From Pseudomonadota bacterium (GTDB lineage Bacteria > Pseudomonadota > Alphaproteobacteria > Sphingomonadales > Sphingomonadaceae): a DNA stretch of 64,000 nt. Below, one piece after another: positions 25,650 through 34,516 of the stretch. The stretch lies in assembly GCA_023418595.1 (NCBI GenBank), contig JAEZZI010000018.1, positions 1-64,000 on the forward strand, read 5' to 3'. A program made the translations under genes and the position numbers. The notes beneath the pieces were generated by a model, which was not told the origin of the DNA, made no database searches, and worked only from the letters and a program-made list of their open reading frames with translations. Position 1 is the stretch's first letter; every line of letters starts with the position of its first letter.

Positions 25650-27278
25650 ATGATCCAGCTATCCGATACCAAGGCAGCGCCCGGACTGGGCGGTTTGCTG
25701 GGCACAAGGCCGAAAACGGGCGGCGATACGTCCGCATTCGCGCTTGCGCTCGGTGGCCTGGTCGCGGACCCCGGGCCCGATATGCCGATTGCGTTCACCC
25801 GGCAATCGACTGCCGCAGCCGGCAAGAATTTGCCGCAGGACGGCGCTGACGACGCGGAGGGTGAGGGCCAGCTGGACTGGGACATCCAGCCGATCGCCTT
25901 GCCGGACGTGATTGCCCTGCCGGTCGAATCCCAGGTCCCGCCGTCGCCCGATGCGTCCGCGAGCATAATCATTTCCACCGATCCAGCCGCGGGAAAAGCC
26001 GAGTCGGGCGAAACCGGGGAGCCAACGTCGGCCTCCATCGTCGAGTCGTCCGAAGCCGCGACGGTCGCACCTGCGAGCCCGCGAGCGGAGCCCGGCGCGA
26101 AGATCGATATCACGCCCAAGACGACCGATGCTTCGCCACCCGTCGCCGAAGCCACGAAACCGCGCAATCAAGCGGCGGAAATCGAAGCTGAGCCGCATCC
26201 GCCGACGCCCGGACCGCGCGCGCAGAGGGTGCGCGTCGGTTCCATCGGTGAAAATCACTCTGCGCCGGTCATCAATCGTGCTGGATCGGCGCCGACCGCT
26301 CCGATCGCCCCGACCAGTTCACCGCAGGGGGTGGCAAGCAGCCCCGACAAGTCCATCCCGTCGACTCCACGTCCGGCAAGGGCGGATGCTGCCTCGATAG
26401 CGGCACCCGTCACCACAGCCGTCTCCACCACCGCGACACCCCCCCCTGTGCGCAACGATGCGGCACCTGTCGGACGCGGGGCGGTTTCCGCACGGTTCGA
26501 ACCTGCGACGGCGGTTGCGAAATCGCCGAACGCCGCCGCAGCCAGAAAGGCGGGTAGCGAACCCACGCCGCCATCGGGGGCATCGCCGCCCGTCGCAGCA
26601 GCCATCAAGGCCGAAGCCGTGCCCGTAATGCCCGCCAAATTCGTCATCGCCGACCGCCCGGTCGATGCGCCCTCGCCCGCCGTCCCGCGCCGGGTCCCGG
26701 TCGCGCCAGTCGTCGCGCCCGCGGCATCGACTGCCGCCCCGGCGATGACCGCCGCCGACCTGATCCCGGCCGCGCTTCGTCCGCGCGCGGCTCCCGCGCC
26801 CGTGGTGACCGTGACCGATCCGGCGAGCGTCGGGCTGTCCGCACCGGTGGCAACGGCATCGCCCGCCGCCGAACCCGCGCCGATCGATACCCATGCCGCC
26901 GAATGGATCGAGGGCATGATCGAGCAGATCGAGGTGCTGCGCGACGCGCGCGCCGACGGGGCGAGTGCCACCACCCGCATCCGCCTGTCGCCCGATGCGC
27001 TGGGCGCCGTCGAAATCGTGCTGGTCGGTGAAGGCGAGGCGATCGAGGTCCGCATCAACGCCGACACCGCCGCCGCCCGCACGCTGCTGGCCGAAGCCGC
27101 GCCGCGCCTGACCGACATGGCCGAGGCACGCGGACTGAAGCTCGCGCAGGGGGACGCCGGCCAACCCGGCCAGCATCAGGCGCAGCGCCAGCAACAACCA
27201 CAGGACCAACCGACGGCCAACCGCCGTCGCCCTGATGCCGCCGATCCGCGCGGCCCCACCGACGAACGCATTGCTTGA
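25650..27278 (+). CDS. fliK: Flagellar hook-length control protein FliK
   Basis: A 542-residue protein. Residues 1 to about 400 are low-complexity, rich in Pro, Ala, Ser and Thr, as in FliK rulers. The C-terminal type III substrate-switch domain begins near AAEWIEGMIEQIEVLRDARA and contains TTRIRLSPDALGAVEIVLVG, the Flg_hook signature. A Gln/His-rich tail (GQHQAQRQQQPQDQ) follows. It measures hook length and switches export to filament proteins. The low-complexity region makes automated homology weak. Confidence 0.85.
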   Translation: MIQLSDTKAAPGLGGLLGTRPKTGGDTSAFALALGGLVADPGPDMPIAFTRQSTAAAGKNLPQDGADDAEGEGQLDWDIQPIALPDVIALPVESQVPPSPDASASIIISTDPAAGKAESGETGEPTSASIVESSEAATVAPASPRAEPGAKIDITPKTTDASPPVAEATKPRNQAAEIEAEPHPPTPGPRAQRVRVGSIGENHSAPVINRAGSAPTAPIAPTSSPQGVASSPDKSIPSTPRPARADAASIAAPVTTAVSTTATPPPVRNDAAPVGRGAVSARFEPATAVAKSPNAAAARKAGSEPTPPSGASPPVAAAIKAEAVPVMPAKFVIADRPVDAPSPAVPRRVPVAPVVAPAASTAAPAMTAADLIPAALRPRAAPAPVVTVTDPASVGLSAPVATASPAAEPAPIDTHAAEWIEGMIEQIEVLRDARADGASATTRIRLSPDALGAVEIVLVGEGEAIEVRINADTAAARTLLAEAAPRLTDMAEARGLKLAQGDAGQPGQHQAQRQQQPQDQPTANRRRPDAADPRGPTDERIA

Positions 27279-27295
27279 GAGCGAGGAACATTGAG

Positions 27296-27886
27296 ATGAG
27301 CGAAGAGAAAGCCGAAGCGCCCGCAAAGAAGAAGGGCAAGCTGGGCAAGCTGTTGCTGGTCGGCGGCGGGCTGCTGGTCCTGATCGGCGGCGGCGTGGGC
27401 GCGGGAGTCTATGTCGGCACGTCGGGGATGCTCGGCGGCGGCGCTGCCCATGCGGCGGAAGCCAAGCCACAGCCGCAACTGGTGCCCAAGGACCAGCAGG
27501 AACGCGCAACGATCGACGGCAAGGCGGGCGGCACCACGCCGACGCCCAAGGGCGACGGCGGCAGCCAATATGCCTCCACCTATTACGTCATGGAACGGGA
27601 GTTCACCTCCAACCTCGCCGACAGCGTCCACTTCGTCCAGATGGGGCTCGCCATCTCGACCCCCTATGACAAGACGGTGCTCGAAAATCTGAAAACGCAC
27701 GAACTCGCGGTGCGCTCGGCGGTGCTGATGCAGATCGGCGAAACCCCGGAAGAGCAGGTTTTCACGACCCAGGGCAAGCAGCAGCTCCAGCGCCGCCTGG
27801 TCAAGGCGATGAACGACACGCTCGAAGAAAAGGAAGGCTTTGGCGGGATTGGTAACGTTTACTTTACCACTTTCGTTGTTCAGTGA
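27296..27886 (+). CDS. fliL: Flagellar basal-body-associated protein FliL
   Basis: A 196-residue protein: a lysine-rich cytoplasmic start (MSEEKAEAPAKKKGK), one membrane helix (LLLVGGGLLVLIGGGVGAGVYV), then a periplasmic domain ending EEKEGFGGIGNVYFTTFVVQ, the FliL C-terminal signature. FliL supports stator function. Start choice: ATG 27296 has GAGGAA eight bases ahead and is preferred to a TTG at 27275. Confidence 0.93.
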   Translation: MSEEKAEAPAKKKGKLGKLLLVGGGLLVLIGGGVGAGVYVGTSGMLGGGAAHAAEAKPQPQLVPKDQQERATIDGKAGGTTPTPKGDGGSQYASTYYVMEREFTSNLADSVHFVQMGLAISTPYDKTVLENLKTHELAVRSAVLMQIGETPEEQVFTTQGKQQLQRRLVKAMNDTLEEKEGFGGIGNVYFTTFVVQ

Positions 27887-27890
27887 GCGC

Positions 27891-28847
27891 ATGGTTAACG
27901 AGGGATCAACCACGGAAACGCTGAGCGACCGCCGCGCACGTCCGCGCGGGGGCAAGGCTGCCCATGCCGAAGTGCTGGGATCGGCCAAGCTCAATCCCTT
28001 CGGTGATCTGCACACCCTCCAACATCTCTCGGCCCGGCTTGCGCGCAACCTGCGCACCGGGTTCGAACCGCTTGCGCGTCAGGCCGGGCGGTGCTGGGCG
28101 GAACCCTTAAGCGTCCAGCGGTTCAACGATTATATCGCGGAACGCGGCCCCGGCCTCGCCGCCTGGGCACCGCTTCAGATTTCGCCGGGCTCCGGCCAGG
28201 CGCTGATCGTGCTCGACGGGCATTTCGTGTTCGAACTGCTGGACCTGTTTTTCGGGGGCAATGGCGAAGTGCCATCGCCGATGCCCGGTGAGTTCACGCC
28301 TGCGGCTGAAACCATCGTCCGCCGCATTTCGGCGTCGATCGCAGCTTTGCTGAAAAGCGCATGGGAACCAGTTGCGCGACTGTCGTTCGAACCGACCGGC
28401 GTGGAGGCGAATTCCGCCATGCTGTCTGCGATCGACGGCGAGGACGCGGTGATCGTCACCCGGTTCGGCATCGCCACCGGCAGCGCCCAACCCGCATGGG
28501 TGGACATCCTTTACCCGGTCAATGCGCTCAAACCGCACGGGCCGTCGCTCAACGCCAAGGTTCACGGCAAGACCGCCGAACGCGACCCCGTGTGGCACAA
28601 TGGCCTGACCCGCGCGGTCATGGGCGTGCGCTTCCCGGTCCGATCGGTGCTGGCCGAACCGCGCATTTCGCTCGGACGCCTGCTCGAACTCAAGGAGGGC
28701 GACGTGATCCCGATCACCATCGCCCAATCGGTCGAAGTGATGGTCGCCGCCAACCGTCTGGGGACGGGCACGGTCGGCACTTCCAACGGCCGCGCCGCCA
28801 TCCGCCTTTCGTCGATCGAACAGATTTCACCCGAGGACTTCCAATGA
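27891..28847 (+). CDS. fliM: Flagellar motor switch protein FliM
   Basis: A 318-residue C-ring protein. The middle domain shows LNPFGDLHTLQHLSARLARN and LDGHFVFELLDLFFGGNG. The C-terminal SpoA-like domain shows LKEGDVIPITIAQSVEVMVA. Start ATG 27891 lies four bases after the fliL stop. The frame is open upstream into fliL, but that extension is fliL sequence in another frame. The expected N-terminal CheY-binding EIDAL-type motif is not evident. The stop overlaps fliN by four bases. Confidence 0.92.
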   Translation: MVNEGSTTETLSDRRARPRGGKAAHAEVLGSAKLNPFGDLHTLQHLSARLARNLRTGFEPLARQAGRCWAEPLSVQRFNDYIAERGPGLAAWAPLQISPGSGQALIVLDGHFVFELLDLFFGGNGEVPSPMPGEFTPAAETIVRRISASIAALLKSAWEPVARLSFEPTGVEANSAMLSAIDGEDAVIVTRFGIATGSAQPAWVDILYPVNALKPHGPSLNAKVHGKTAERDPVWHNGLTRAVMGVRFPVRSVLAEPRISLGRLLELKEGDVIPITIAQSVEVMVAANRLGTGTVGTSNGRAAIRLSSIEQISPEDFQ

Positions 28848-29140
28848 ACGATATGTCCAGCGCCTTGTCCGCAGACGGCGCCGTCGCCGCCAATTTCCGG
28901 CTGCTCCAGGATGTCGACGTCAAGCTGACGGTCGAGATCGGATCGACGCAACTGACGCTGCGCGAGCTTCTCGCATTGGGTGAATCGAGCGTCATCGAAC
29001 TCGATCGCCACGCCAACGAACTGCTCGACGTGTTCGTCAACGGCACGCTGATCGGGCGCGGCGAAGTCGTCACCGTCGGCGAACGCTTCGGCGTGCGGAT
29101 GACCGAACTGGTCAGCCCCGACAAGCGCGTCGGACGCTAA
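28844..29140 (+). CDS. fliN: Flagellar motor switch protein FliN
   Basis: A 98-residue protein, nearly all SpoA domain: LQDVDVKLTVEIGSTQLTLR, then LLALGESSVIELDRHANELL-DVFVNGTLIGRGEVV...RFGVRMTELVS. It forms the lower C-ring with FliM. Start ATG 28844 overlaps the fliM stop (ATGA). Confidence 0.95.
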   Translation: MNDMSSALSADGAVAANFRLLQDVDVKLTVEIGSTQLTLRELLALGESSVIELDRHANELLDVFVNGTLIGRGEVVTVGERFGVRMTELVSPDKRVGR

Positions 29141-29146
29141 AGTCCG

Positions 29147-29401
29147 ATGATGTGGTCCTACATCCTCAAACTGGTCGTGCTGCTGCCGCTCGTCTGCGGT
29201 CTGCTGATCGGGTGCCTCTATCTGTGGCGCAAGCTCGAATCGCGGATGCCGGGCAATACCGGCGAACGGATGCTCAAGGTACGCGAGACGATGATGATCT
29301 CGACCGGCACCCGCCTCGCGGTGCTGGAATTCGAGGGCAAGAAGCTGCTCGTCTCGGTCGGCCGCGGCGGCGTCACCCTGATCGACAAGAGCGACCAGTG
29401 A
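29147..29401 (+). CDS. fliO: Flagellar biosynthetic protein FliO
   Basis: An 84-residue protein with one N-terminal membrane helix (YILKLVVLLPLVCGLLIGCL) and a small cytoplasmic domain (GERMLKVRETMMISTGTRLA-VLEFEGKKLLVSVGRGGVTL) of the FliO type. It is short for the family but in the expected place between fliN and fliP. FliO helps FliP assemble in the export gate. The start may be the first or second of two adjacent ATGs. Confidence 0.85.
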   Translation: MMWSYILKLVVLLPLVCGLLIGCLYLWRKLESRMPGNTGERMLKVRETMMISTGTRLAVLEFEGKKLLVSVGRGGVTLIDKSDQ

Positions 29402-29416
29402 TCGCGTCACCCCCCT

Positions 29417-29536
29417 CGTCACCCCGGACTTGTTGCGGGGTCCACATTGCCATGCAGCTCGTGGCAATGTGGTTATCACGCTTCGCGCGCCCGATTTTCC
29501 GGCCCGGTGGATGCCGAAACAAGTCCGGCATGACGG
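29417..29536. repeat. Family A palindromic repeat inserted at the fliO/fliP junction
   Basis: The left arm (from 29417, CGTCACCCCGGACTTGTTGC) and right arm (to 29536) are imperfect reverse complements and match the repeats at 7921 and 14062. An inner hairpin (CATTGCCA...TGGCAATG) occupies about 29445-29468. The fliP ATG at 29530 is inside the right arm, and the whole element is open in the fliP frame. Confidence 0.85.
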
Positions 29537-30324
29537 TTTTAGGTTGTCTGTTCGCCCTGCTCCTTACCGTTACCTTCGCAGAGCCTGCCTTCGCGCAGGT
29601 GACGCCCGCCCCCGCGCCCGTCACCGCACCCGCGACGCCCGGCACCGGCGACGCGATCGACCGTGCGCTGGGCGACCTCGGCGGCGGCGAAGCACCGCTC
29701 AGCCTGTCGCTCCAGCTGCTCATCATCATGGGCCTGCTGACGATCCTGCCCAGCATCCTGCTGATGATGACCAGCTTCACGCGCATCATCATCGTGCTGG
29801 CGATCCTGCGTCAGGCGCTGGGCCTGCAACAGACCCCGCCCAATCAGGTGCTGATCGGCCTGTCGCTGTTCCTCAGCTTCTTCATCATGGCGCCGACGAT
29901 CAACCAGATCAACACGACCGCGATCCAGCCCTATGCCGCGAACCAGATCGGCGCGACCGAGATGATTTCGCGCGGCGGCGAACAATTGCACGCCTTCATG
30001 CTCAAACAGACCCGCAAGAAGGACATCGAGATGTTCTCCGGGCTGGCCAAGACCGGACCCTATGCGACCCCGCAGGACGTGCCCTATTCGGTGCTGCTGC
30101 CGGCCTTCATCACCAGCGAGCTGAAGACCGCGTTCCAGATCGGCTTTCTGATCTTTTTGCCCTTCATCATCATCGACCTGGTGGTCGCGACCGTCCTCAT
30201 GTCGCTCGGCATGATGATGTTGTCGCCGACGATCATCTCGCTGCCGTTCAAGCTTCTGCTGTTCGTCCTGGTGGACGGCTGGGCGCTGACGATGGGCAGC
30301 CTCGCCAACAGCTTCGCGACTTGA
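29530..30324 (+). CDS. fliP: Flagellar export gate protein FliP
   Basis: A 264-residue protein: a signal peptide (MTVLGCLFALLLTVTFAEPAFA) then FliP proper (LSLQLLIIMGLLTILPSILL-MMTSFTRIIIVLAILRQALG; FLIFLPFIIIDLVVATVLMSLGMMMLSPT). It forms the core of the type III export gate with FliQ and FliR. The frame is open upstream to a GTG at 29398 that overlaps the fliO stop (GTGA). A start there would add 44 residues encoded by the repeat in front of the signal peptide. The 29530 ATG has no obvious ribosome site, so the true start is uncertain. Confidence 0.93.
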   Translation: MTVLGCLFALLLTVTFAEPAFAQVTPAPAPVTAPATPGTGDAIDRALGDLGGGEAPLSLSLQLLIIMGLLTILPSILLMMTSFTRIIIVLAILRQALGLQQTPPNQVLIGLSLFLSFFIMAPTINQINTTAIQPYAANQIGATEMISRGGEQLHAFMLKQTRKKDIEMFSGLAKTGPYATPQDVPYSVLLPAFITSELKTAFQIGFLIFLPFIIIDLVVATVLMSLGMMMLSPTIISLPFKLLLFVLVDGWALTMGSLANSFAT

Positions 30325-30334
30325 GGAACGACCG

Positions 30335-30604
30335 ATGGACGCAGATTATTTCCTGACCGTCGCAAGGCAGGCGCTGTGGATATTGGCGCTGGCATCGGCG
30401 CCGATCCTGATCCCCGCGCTCGTCTCGGGCCTCGTGCTCGGCATGGTTCAGGCGGCGACCTCGATCAACGAACAGACGCTGTCGTTCGTGCCCAAACTGG
30501 CGATCGTCGGCGTCAGCCTCGTCATCTTTGGCGGGCTGATCCTGGGCCTGATCGGCGATTTCACGATCGAGATCTTCAACTCGATCCCGGACCTGGTGCG
30601 CTAA
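30335..30604 (+). CDS. fliQ: Flagellar export gate protein FliQ
   Basis: An 89-residue protein with two membrane helices (ALWILALASAPILIPALVSG; LAIVGVSLVIFGGLILGLIG) separated by the conserved GMVQAATSINEQTLSFVPKL. It is a structural part of the export gate. It lies 10 bases after fliP and 4 before fliR. Confidence 0.96.
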   Translation: MDADYFLTVARQALWILALASAPILIPALVSGLVLGMVQAATSINEQTLSFVPKLAIVGVSLVIFGGLILGLIGDFTIEIFNSIPDLVR

Positions 30605-30608
30605 ACCG

Positions 30609-31382
30609 GTGTTCGGCTTCGGCCTCGCGATCGAGCCTCAGCTCTGGACGCTGATCTATACGATGGTCCGCGTCGGCGCCGCGTTCGTCGCCGCCCCGAT
30701 TTTCGGCGCGGTCGGCGTGCCGGTGCAAGTCCGCATCGTCCTGTCGGGCGCGATCGGCATCCTTGCGATGAACGTCATGCCGATCACCCCGCCTGCCGAA
30801 ATCTTTGCGATCACCACCTTTCTGTCGATTGCCGCCGAAGCGCTGGTCGGGCTCGCGCTCGGTTTCGTGCTCCAGATCGCCTTCGCCGCACCGCTGATCG
30901 CGGCGGAGGCGATCGGCATGTCGATGGGCATCGGCTTCGCCGCCGCGGTTGATCCATTGAACGGCCGCCAGACGCCCGCACTCGGCAATTTCCTGTCGGT
31001 GCTGATGACGCTTCTGTTCCTGTCGGTCGACGGGCATCTGGTGCTCGTCGATCTGGTGGTGCGATCCTATGAATTGCTCCCCCCCGGCGAGGCGTGGCTG
31101 GCGCCCGAACGGTTGCGCAACATCGCGCTGTTCGGCGGCTATGCGTTTCTCGCCGGACTGCTGCTCGCGCTTCCGGTCGGGTTCATGCTGCTGTGCCTGA
31201 ATATCATTGTCGGCATGCTGTCGCGCTCGGCGCCGTCGCTCAACCTGTTCGCGGTCGGCTTGCCCGCCAGCCTGCTCGCGGGGGTGATCGCCCTCGTCAT
31301 CGCACTGCCCGCGATGGGGGATTACATGCTGGTCATCATCGATGAAGTGCTGACCGCCACCCGCGTGCTGGTGCTCGAATGA
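30609..31382 (+). CDS. fliR: Flagellar export gate protein FliR
   Basis: A 257-residue polytopic protein starting at GTG 30609 (MFGFGLAIEPQLWTLIYTMV). Family stretches include RVGAAFVAAPIFGAVGVPVQ-VRIVLSGAIG and GFVLQIAFAAPLIAAEAIGM-SMGIGFA. It completes the FliPQR gate. Its stop overlaps the flhB start (ATGATG). Confidence 0.95.
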   Translation: MFGFGLAIEPQLWTLIYTMVRVGAAFVAAPIFGAVGVPVQVRIVLSGAIGILAMNVMPITPPAEIFAITTFLSIAAEALVGLALGFVLQIAFAAPLIAAEAIGMSMGIGFAAAVDPLNGRQTPALGNFLSVLMTLLFLSVDGHLVLVDLVVRSYELLPPGEAWLAPERLRNIALFGGYAFLAGLLLALPVGFMLLCLNIIVGMLSRSAPSLNLFAVGLPASLLAGVIALVIALPAMGDYMLVIIDEVLTATRVLVLE

Positions 31383-32518
31383 TGTCGGAGACCGCAGGCG
31401 AAAAGACAGAAGCCCCAACCCCCAAGCGGCTGGAGAAGTCGCGCGACGAAGGGCAGATCCTCAAATCCCGCGAGTTCGCCGCCGCGCTCATCGTCCTGAT
31501 CGGCTGTGGCTGGCTGGTGATGATGGGCCCGGCGCTGATGGGCGCATTGCAAGAGGTGATGATCACCGCCTTCTCGTTCGGGCGCGGCGATGTCGAGGAT
31601 TTCCAGCCGTTCCGCCCGCTCGCCGAAGCGGGTGCCCGGATGCTGCCGTCGCTCGGCGCGCTGCTGGCGCTCAGCTTCCTTGGCGCGATCGTCAGCCAGG
31701 CGGGTCTGGGCGCGCTGCGGTTCAACGCGAAACTGTGGAAACCCAAGGGATCGCGCGTCAATCCGGGCTCAGGCCTCAAACGCATGTTCGGCTCGCATGG
31801 CTGGATCGAACTCGGCAAGTCGCTGCTGAAGGCCGTGCTGCTGCTCGCGATCGGCGCCTGGATCTTGTGGGACGCCGCGCCCCAGATGCTCAGCCTGGTG
31901 CGCTCCGACATCGGACGCGCGGTCGGCGAACTCAGCAAGACCTTTTATTTTCTGGTGTTCACGATGGCAGGCGGCCTGTTGCTGATCGCGCTGATCGACG
32001 TGCCGGTGCAACTGGTCCAGCTGCTCAAGAAACTGCGCATGTCCAAGCAGGAAGTGAAGGACGAGCACAAGCAGACCGAGGGTTCGCCCGAACTCAAGGC
32101 CGCCATGCGCCAGCGCCAGCATCAGATGGCAAAGCGCAATTTCCGCCGCGCGGTGGGCGAGGCGCATGTCGTCCTGACCAACCCGACCCATTTCGCGGTG
32201 GCGCTCCGATATGATCAGGGCAGGGACCAAATTCCGGTGGTGGTCGCCAAGGGGCGCGGCGAAATCGCGCTCGCGATCCGCGAATTGGCGAGCGAACTGG
32301 CGGTGCCTTGCCTGGAATATCCGACGCTCGCCCGTGCCGTCTATTACACCAGCCGCGAGGGGCAGGAGATTCGCGACGACCTGTACATGGCGATCGCGAC
32401 GGTGCTGGCCTTCGTTTTCGGCGTCAACGTCGCAGCGGGCGGACGCCAGCCAGACATCCTGGTGCCGGCGGGCGCGCGGTTCGACGAAAACGGTCTGCCC
32501 ACGCCCGAAAAGCCCTAA
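31379..32518 (+). CDS. flhB: Flagellar export switch protein FlhB
   Basis: A 379-residue protein. The N-terminus TEAPTPKRLEKSRDEGQILK is the FlhB signature, followed by four membrane helices, the conserved KMSKQEVKDEHKQTEGSPELK linker (here RMSKQEV) and the autocleavage site NPTH (268-271) in VVLTNPTHFAVAL. The cleaved C-terminal domain with FliK controls substrate switching. Either of two adjacent ATGs may be used. Confidence 0.96.
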   Translation: MMSETAGEKTEAPTPKRLEKSRDEGQILKSREFAAALIVLIGCGWLVMMGPALMGALQEVMITAFSFGRGDVEDFQPFRPLAEAGARMLPSLGALLALSFLGAIVSQAGLGALRFNAKLWKPKGSRVNPGSGLKRMFGSHGWIELGKSLLKAVLLLAIGAWILWDAAPQMLSLVRSDIGRAVGELSKTFYFLVFTMAGGLLLIALIDVPVQLVQLLKKLRMSKQEVKDEHKQTEGSPELKAAMRQRQHQMAKRNFRRAVGEAHVVLTNPTHFAVALRYDQGRDQIPVVVAKGRGEIALAIRELASELAVPCLEYPTLARAVYYTSREGQEIRDDLYMAIATVLAFVFGVNVAAGGRQPDILVPAGARFDENGLPTPEKP

Positions 32519-32563
32519 ATCTTCGCCAATTTCGGTCGTTTCACCGGACCAAAGGGGTAACGC

Positions 32564-33982
32564 ATGACCGTCGAGTCGATCGCCAAGACGCTGGGCACCG
32601 GGTCCGGCATCGATATTTCCGCGCTGGTCAACAGCCTGGTCGATGCGAGCTTCGCCAACAAGACAGCGCAGTTCGAGCGCAAGTCCGAAACGCTGACGGC
32701 CCAGATTTCGGGGATTGCCACGCTGAAAAGCGCGATGACCGGATTTTCCTCCGCGCTGACGTCGATCGCGCGATCGGGCCAGATTTCGACCCAGCCGACC
32801 AGCAGCAACCCGTCGATCCTGGGCGTCACGCTGCTCAGCGGCGCGACGGCCCCGACCAGCGCGACCGCGCTCGAAGTGCGCCAGATCGCGCAGGGCCAGG
32901 TCGCACATAGCGGCTTGATCGCCGACCGCACCGCGCCGGTGGGGCAAGGCACGCTGACGATCAGCTTCGGCACCGCAACGATCGAAAACGGCGCTATGAC
33001 GGGCTTTGCCGCAGGCGGCGGCACGCCGTTCGATGTGACGATCGACGCCAGCAATTCCAGCCTGGACGGCATCGCCGCGGCGATCAACGCCAGGAAGAGT
33101 GGGGTCACCGCCAGCATCCTGTCCGACGTCAACGGCGCGCGGCTGGTGCTGAAAGGCCCGACCGGCCAGGCGCTCGCCTTCGAAATGACGGTGGCTGAAG
33201 ATGGCGCGGCCCCCGGCCTGTCGCAACTCGCGGTGGGGCGCGGCGCCACCGGCACGACCATCGGCACATCGGCACGCGATGCGATCGTCGCCATCGATGG
33301 CATTCCGGTGCAACGCGCATCCAATTCGATTTCGAACCTGATCCCCGGTCTTCGCCTCGACCTCGTCTCCGCTGCGGTCGGGACCAACGTCGTGATCGGG
33401 GCGACGCCGCCTACCGAAGGGCTGCGGACCGTGGTCGAGGATTTCGTCGCGACCTTCAACGACCTGTCGACGATGCTGCGCGAACAGACCGATCCGCTGA
33501 CCGGCGCCTTGTCGCGCGATCCGGCGGCGGCGGCGATGAAGCGTTCGCTCGCCGGGGTTACCCTGGCTCAGGTCGATACCGGCGGCGCGCCCGGCGCCCC
33601 GACATCGCTGGCGGCGATCGGCGTTGCGACCAATCGCGACGGAACCCTGCGCGTGGATGCCGCCGTGCTCGCCAAGGCACTGGCCGACCATCCGGCGGCG
33701 GTCGAAAAACTGTTCGCCGCATCGACCGGCATCCCGGCCAAGCTGAATGAAATCCAGCGCGCCGTGGTCGACGCGAAGAGCGGCCTGGGCGCGTCCGAAA
33801 CCCGCTATACCAAACAAAAGCGCGACCTGTCCGACCAGCAGATGAAGGCGCTGGAACAGGCGGAAGCGATGCGCGCCCGCATGACCCAGCAGTTCGCCAG
33901 CATGGATGCCAAGGTTGCGGCCTATAAATCGACGCAGAGCTTCCTCGAGCAGCAGGTCGAAGTCTGGAATTCGCAGCGGTGA
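32564..33982 (+). CDS. fliD: Flagellar filament cap FliD
   Basis: A 472-residue protein. Its N-terminal domain (SIAKTLGTGSGIDISALVNS-LVDASFANKTAQFERKSETLT) and C-terminal coiled-coil end (MTQQFASMDAKVAAYKSTQS-FLEQQVEVWNSQR) are typical of FliD, with a variable middle (NGARLVLKGPTGQALAFEM). It caps the filament and folds flagellin at the tip. The stop overlaps fliS by four bases. Confidence 0.93.
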   Translation: MTVESIAKTLGTGSGIDISALVNSLVDASFANKTAQFERKSETLTAQISGIATLKSAMTGFSSALTSIARSGQISTQPTSSNPSILGVTLLSGATAPTSATALEVRQIAQGQVAHSGLIADRTAPVGQGTLTISFGTATIENGAMTGFAAGGGTPFDVTIDASNSSLDGIAAAINARKSGVTASILSDVNGARLVLKGPTGQALAFEMTVAEDGAAPGLSQLAVGRGATGTTIGTSARDAIVAIDGIPVQRASNSISNLIPGLRLDLVSAAVGTNVVIGATPPTEGLRTVVEDFVATFNDLSTMLREQTDPLTGALSRDPAAAAMKRSLAGVTLAQVDTGGAPGAPTSLAAIGVATNRDGTLRVDAAVLAKALADHPAAVEKLFAASTGIPAKLNEIQRAVVDAKSGLGASETRYTKQKRDLSDQQMKALEQAEAMRARMTQQFASMDAKVAAYKSTQSFLEQQVEVWNSQR

Positions 33983-34380
33983 GCCGGTACGCCACGGCGC
34001 TCGCCGCCGATCCCTATCAGACCTATCGCCAGATCGACCTGGCGGGAAAGACCGCGACGACCGAGCCGCACAAGTTGGTCGGTTTGCTCTACGACGAACT
34101 CATCCGCGCGCTGCGAACGGCGGCGATCGCCACCGAACAGGGCAATCACGCGCTGAAAAGCGAGCGCGTGACAAAGGCGACGGCGATCCTGTTCGCGCTC
34201 GAATCCGGGCTGGACTTTGCGGCGGGCGGCGATGTCGCGCTAACGCTGGCGACGCTCTATCGCGGGGTCCGGTCGCGGGTGGTGGACGCGGCCATCGGCA
34301 GCGACCCGGCACCGTTCCGCGAAAGCGCCGACATGCTCGCGGAGATTGCGGAAGCATGGGCCTCGGTGGGATTGGCGTAA
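33979..34380 (+). CDS. fliS: Flagellin export chaperone FliS
   Basis: A 133-residue helical protein. Its family stretches are LAADPYQTYRQIDLAGKTAT, TEPHKLVGLLYDELIRALRT and KSERVTKATAILFALESGLD. It binds the flagellin C-terminus to prevent early polymerisation. It starts at GTG 33979, overlapping the fliD stop, and is the last gene of the block; a palindromic repeat follows. Confidence 0.93.
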   Translation: MSRYATALAADPYQTYRQIDLAGKTATTEPHKLVGLLYDELIRALRTAAIATEQGNHALKSERVTKATAILFALESGLDFAAGGDVALTLATLYRGVRSRVVDAAIGSDPAPFRESADMLAEIAEAWASVGLA

Positions 34381-34401
34381 CTTACACGTACAACCTTTCA
34401 C

Positions 34402-34479
34402 CCGTTCGTTTCGAGCGAAGTCGAGAAACGTGATCGGAGCACCAAATCCACGTTTCTCGACTTCGCTCGAAACGAACGG
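34402..34479. repeat. Palindromic intergenic repeat, family B
   Basis: The 29-bp arms at 34402-34430 and 34451-34479 are exact reverse complements (CCGTTCGTTTCGAGCGAAGT... on the left). It is the same family as 12324-12400. It closes the flagellar block. Confidence 0.9.
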
Positions 34480-34516
34480 ATGAAATAGTCCACGCTTTGC
34501 GCTAGCGCGTGGCCCG

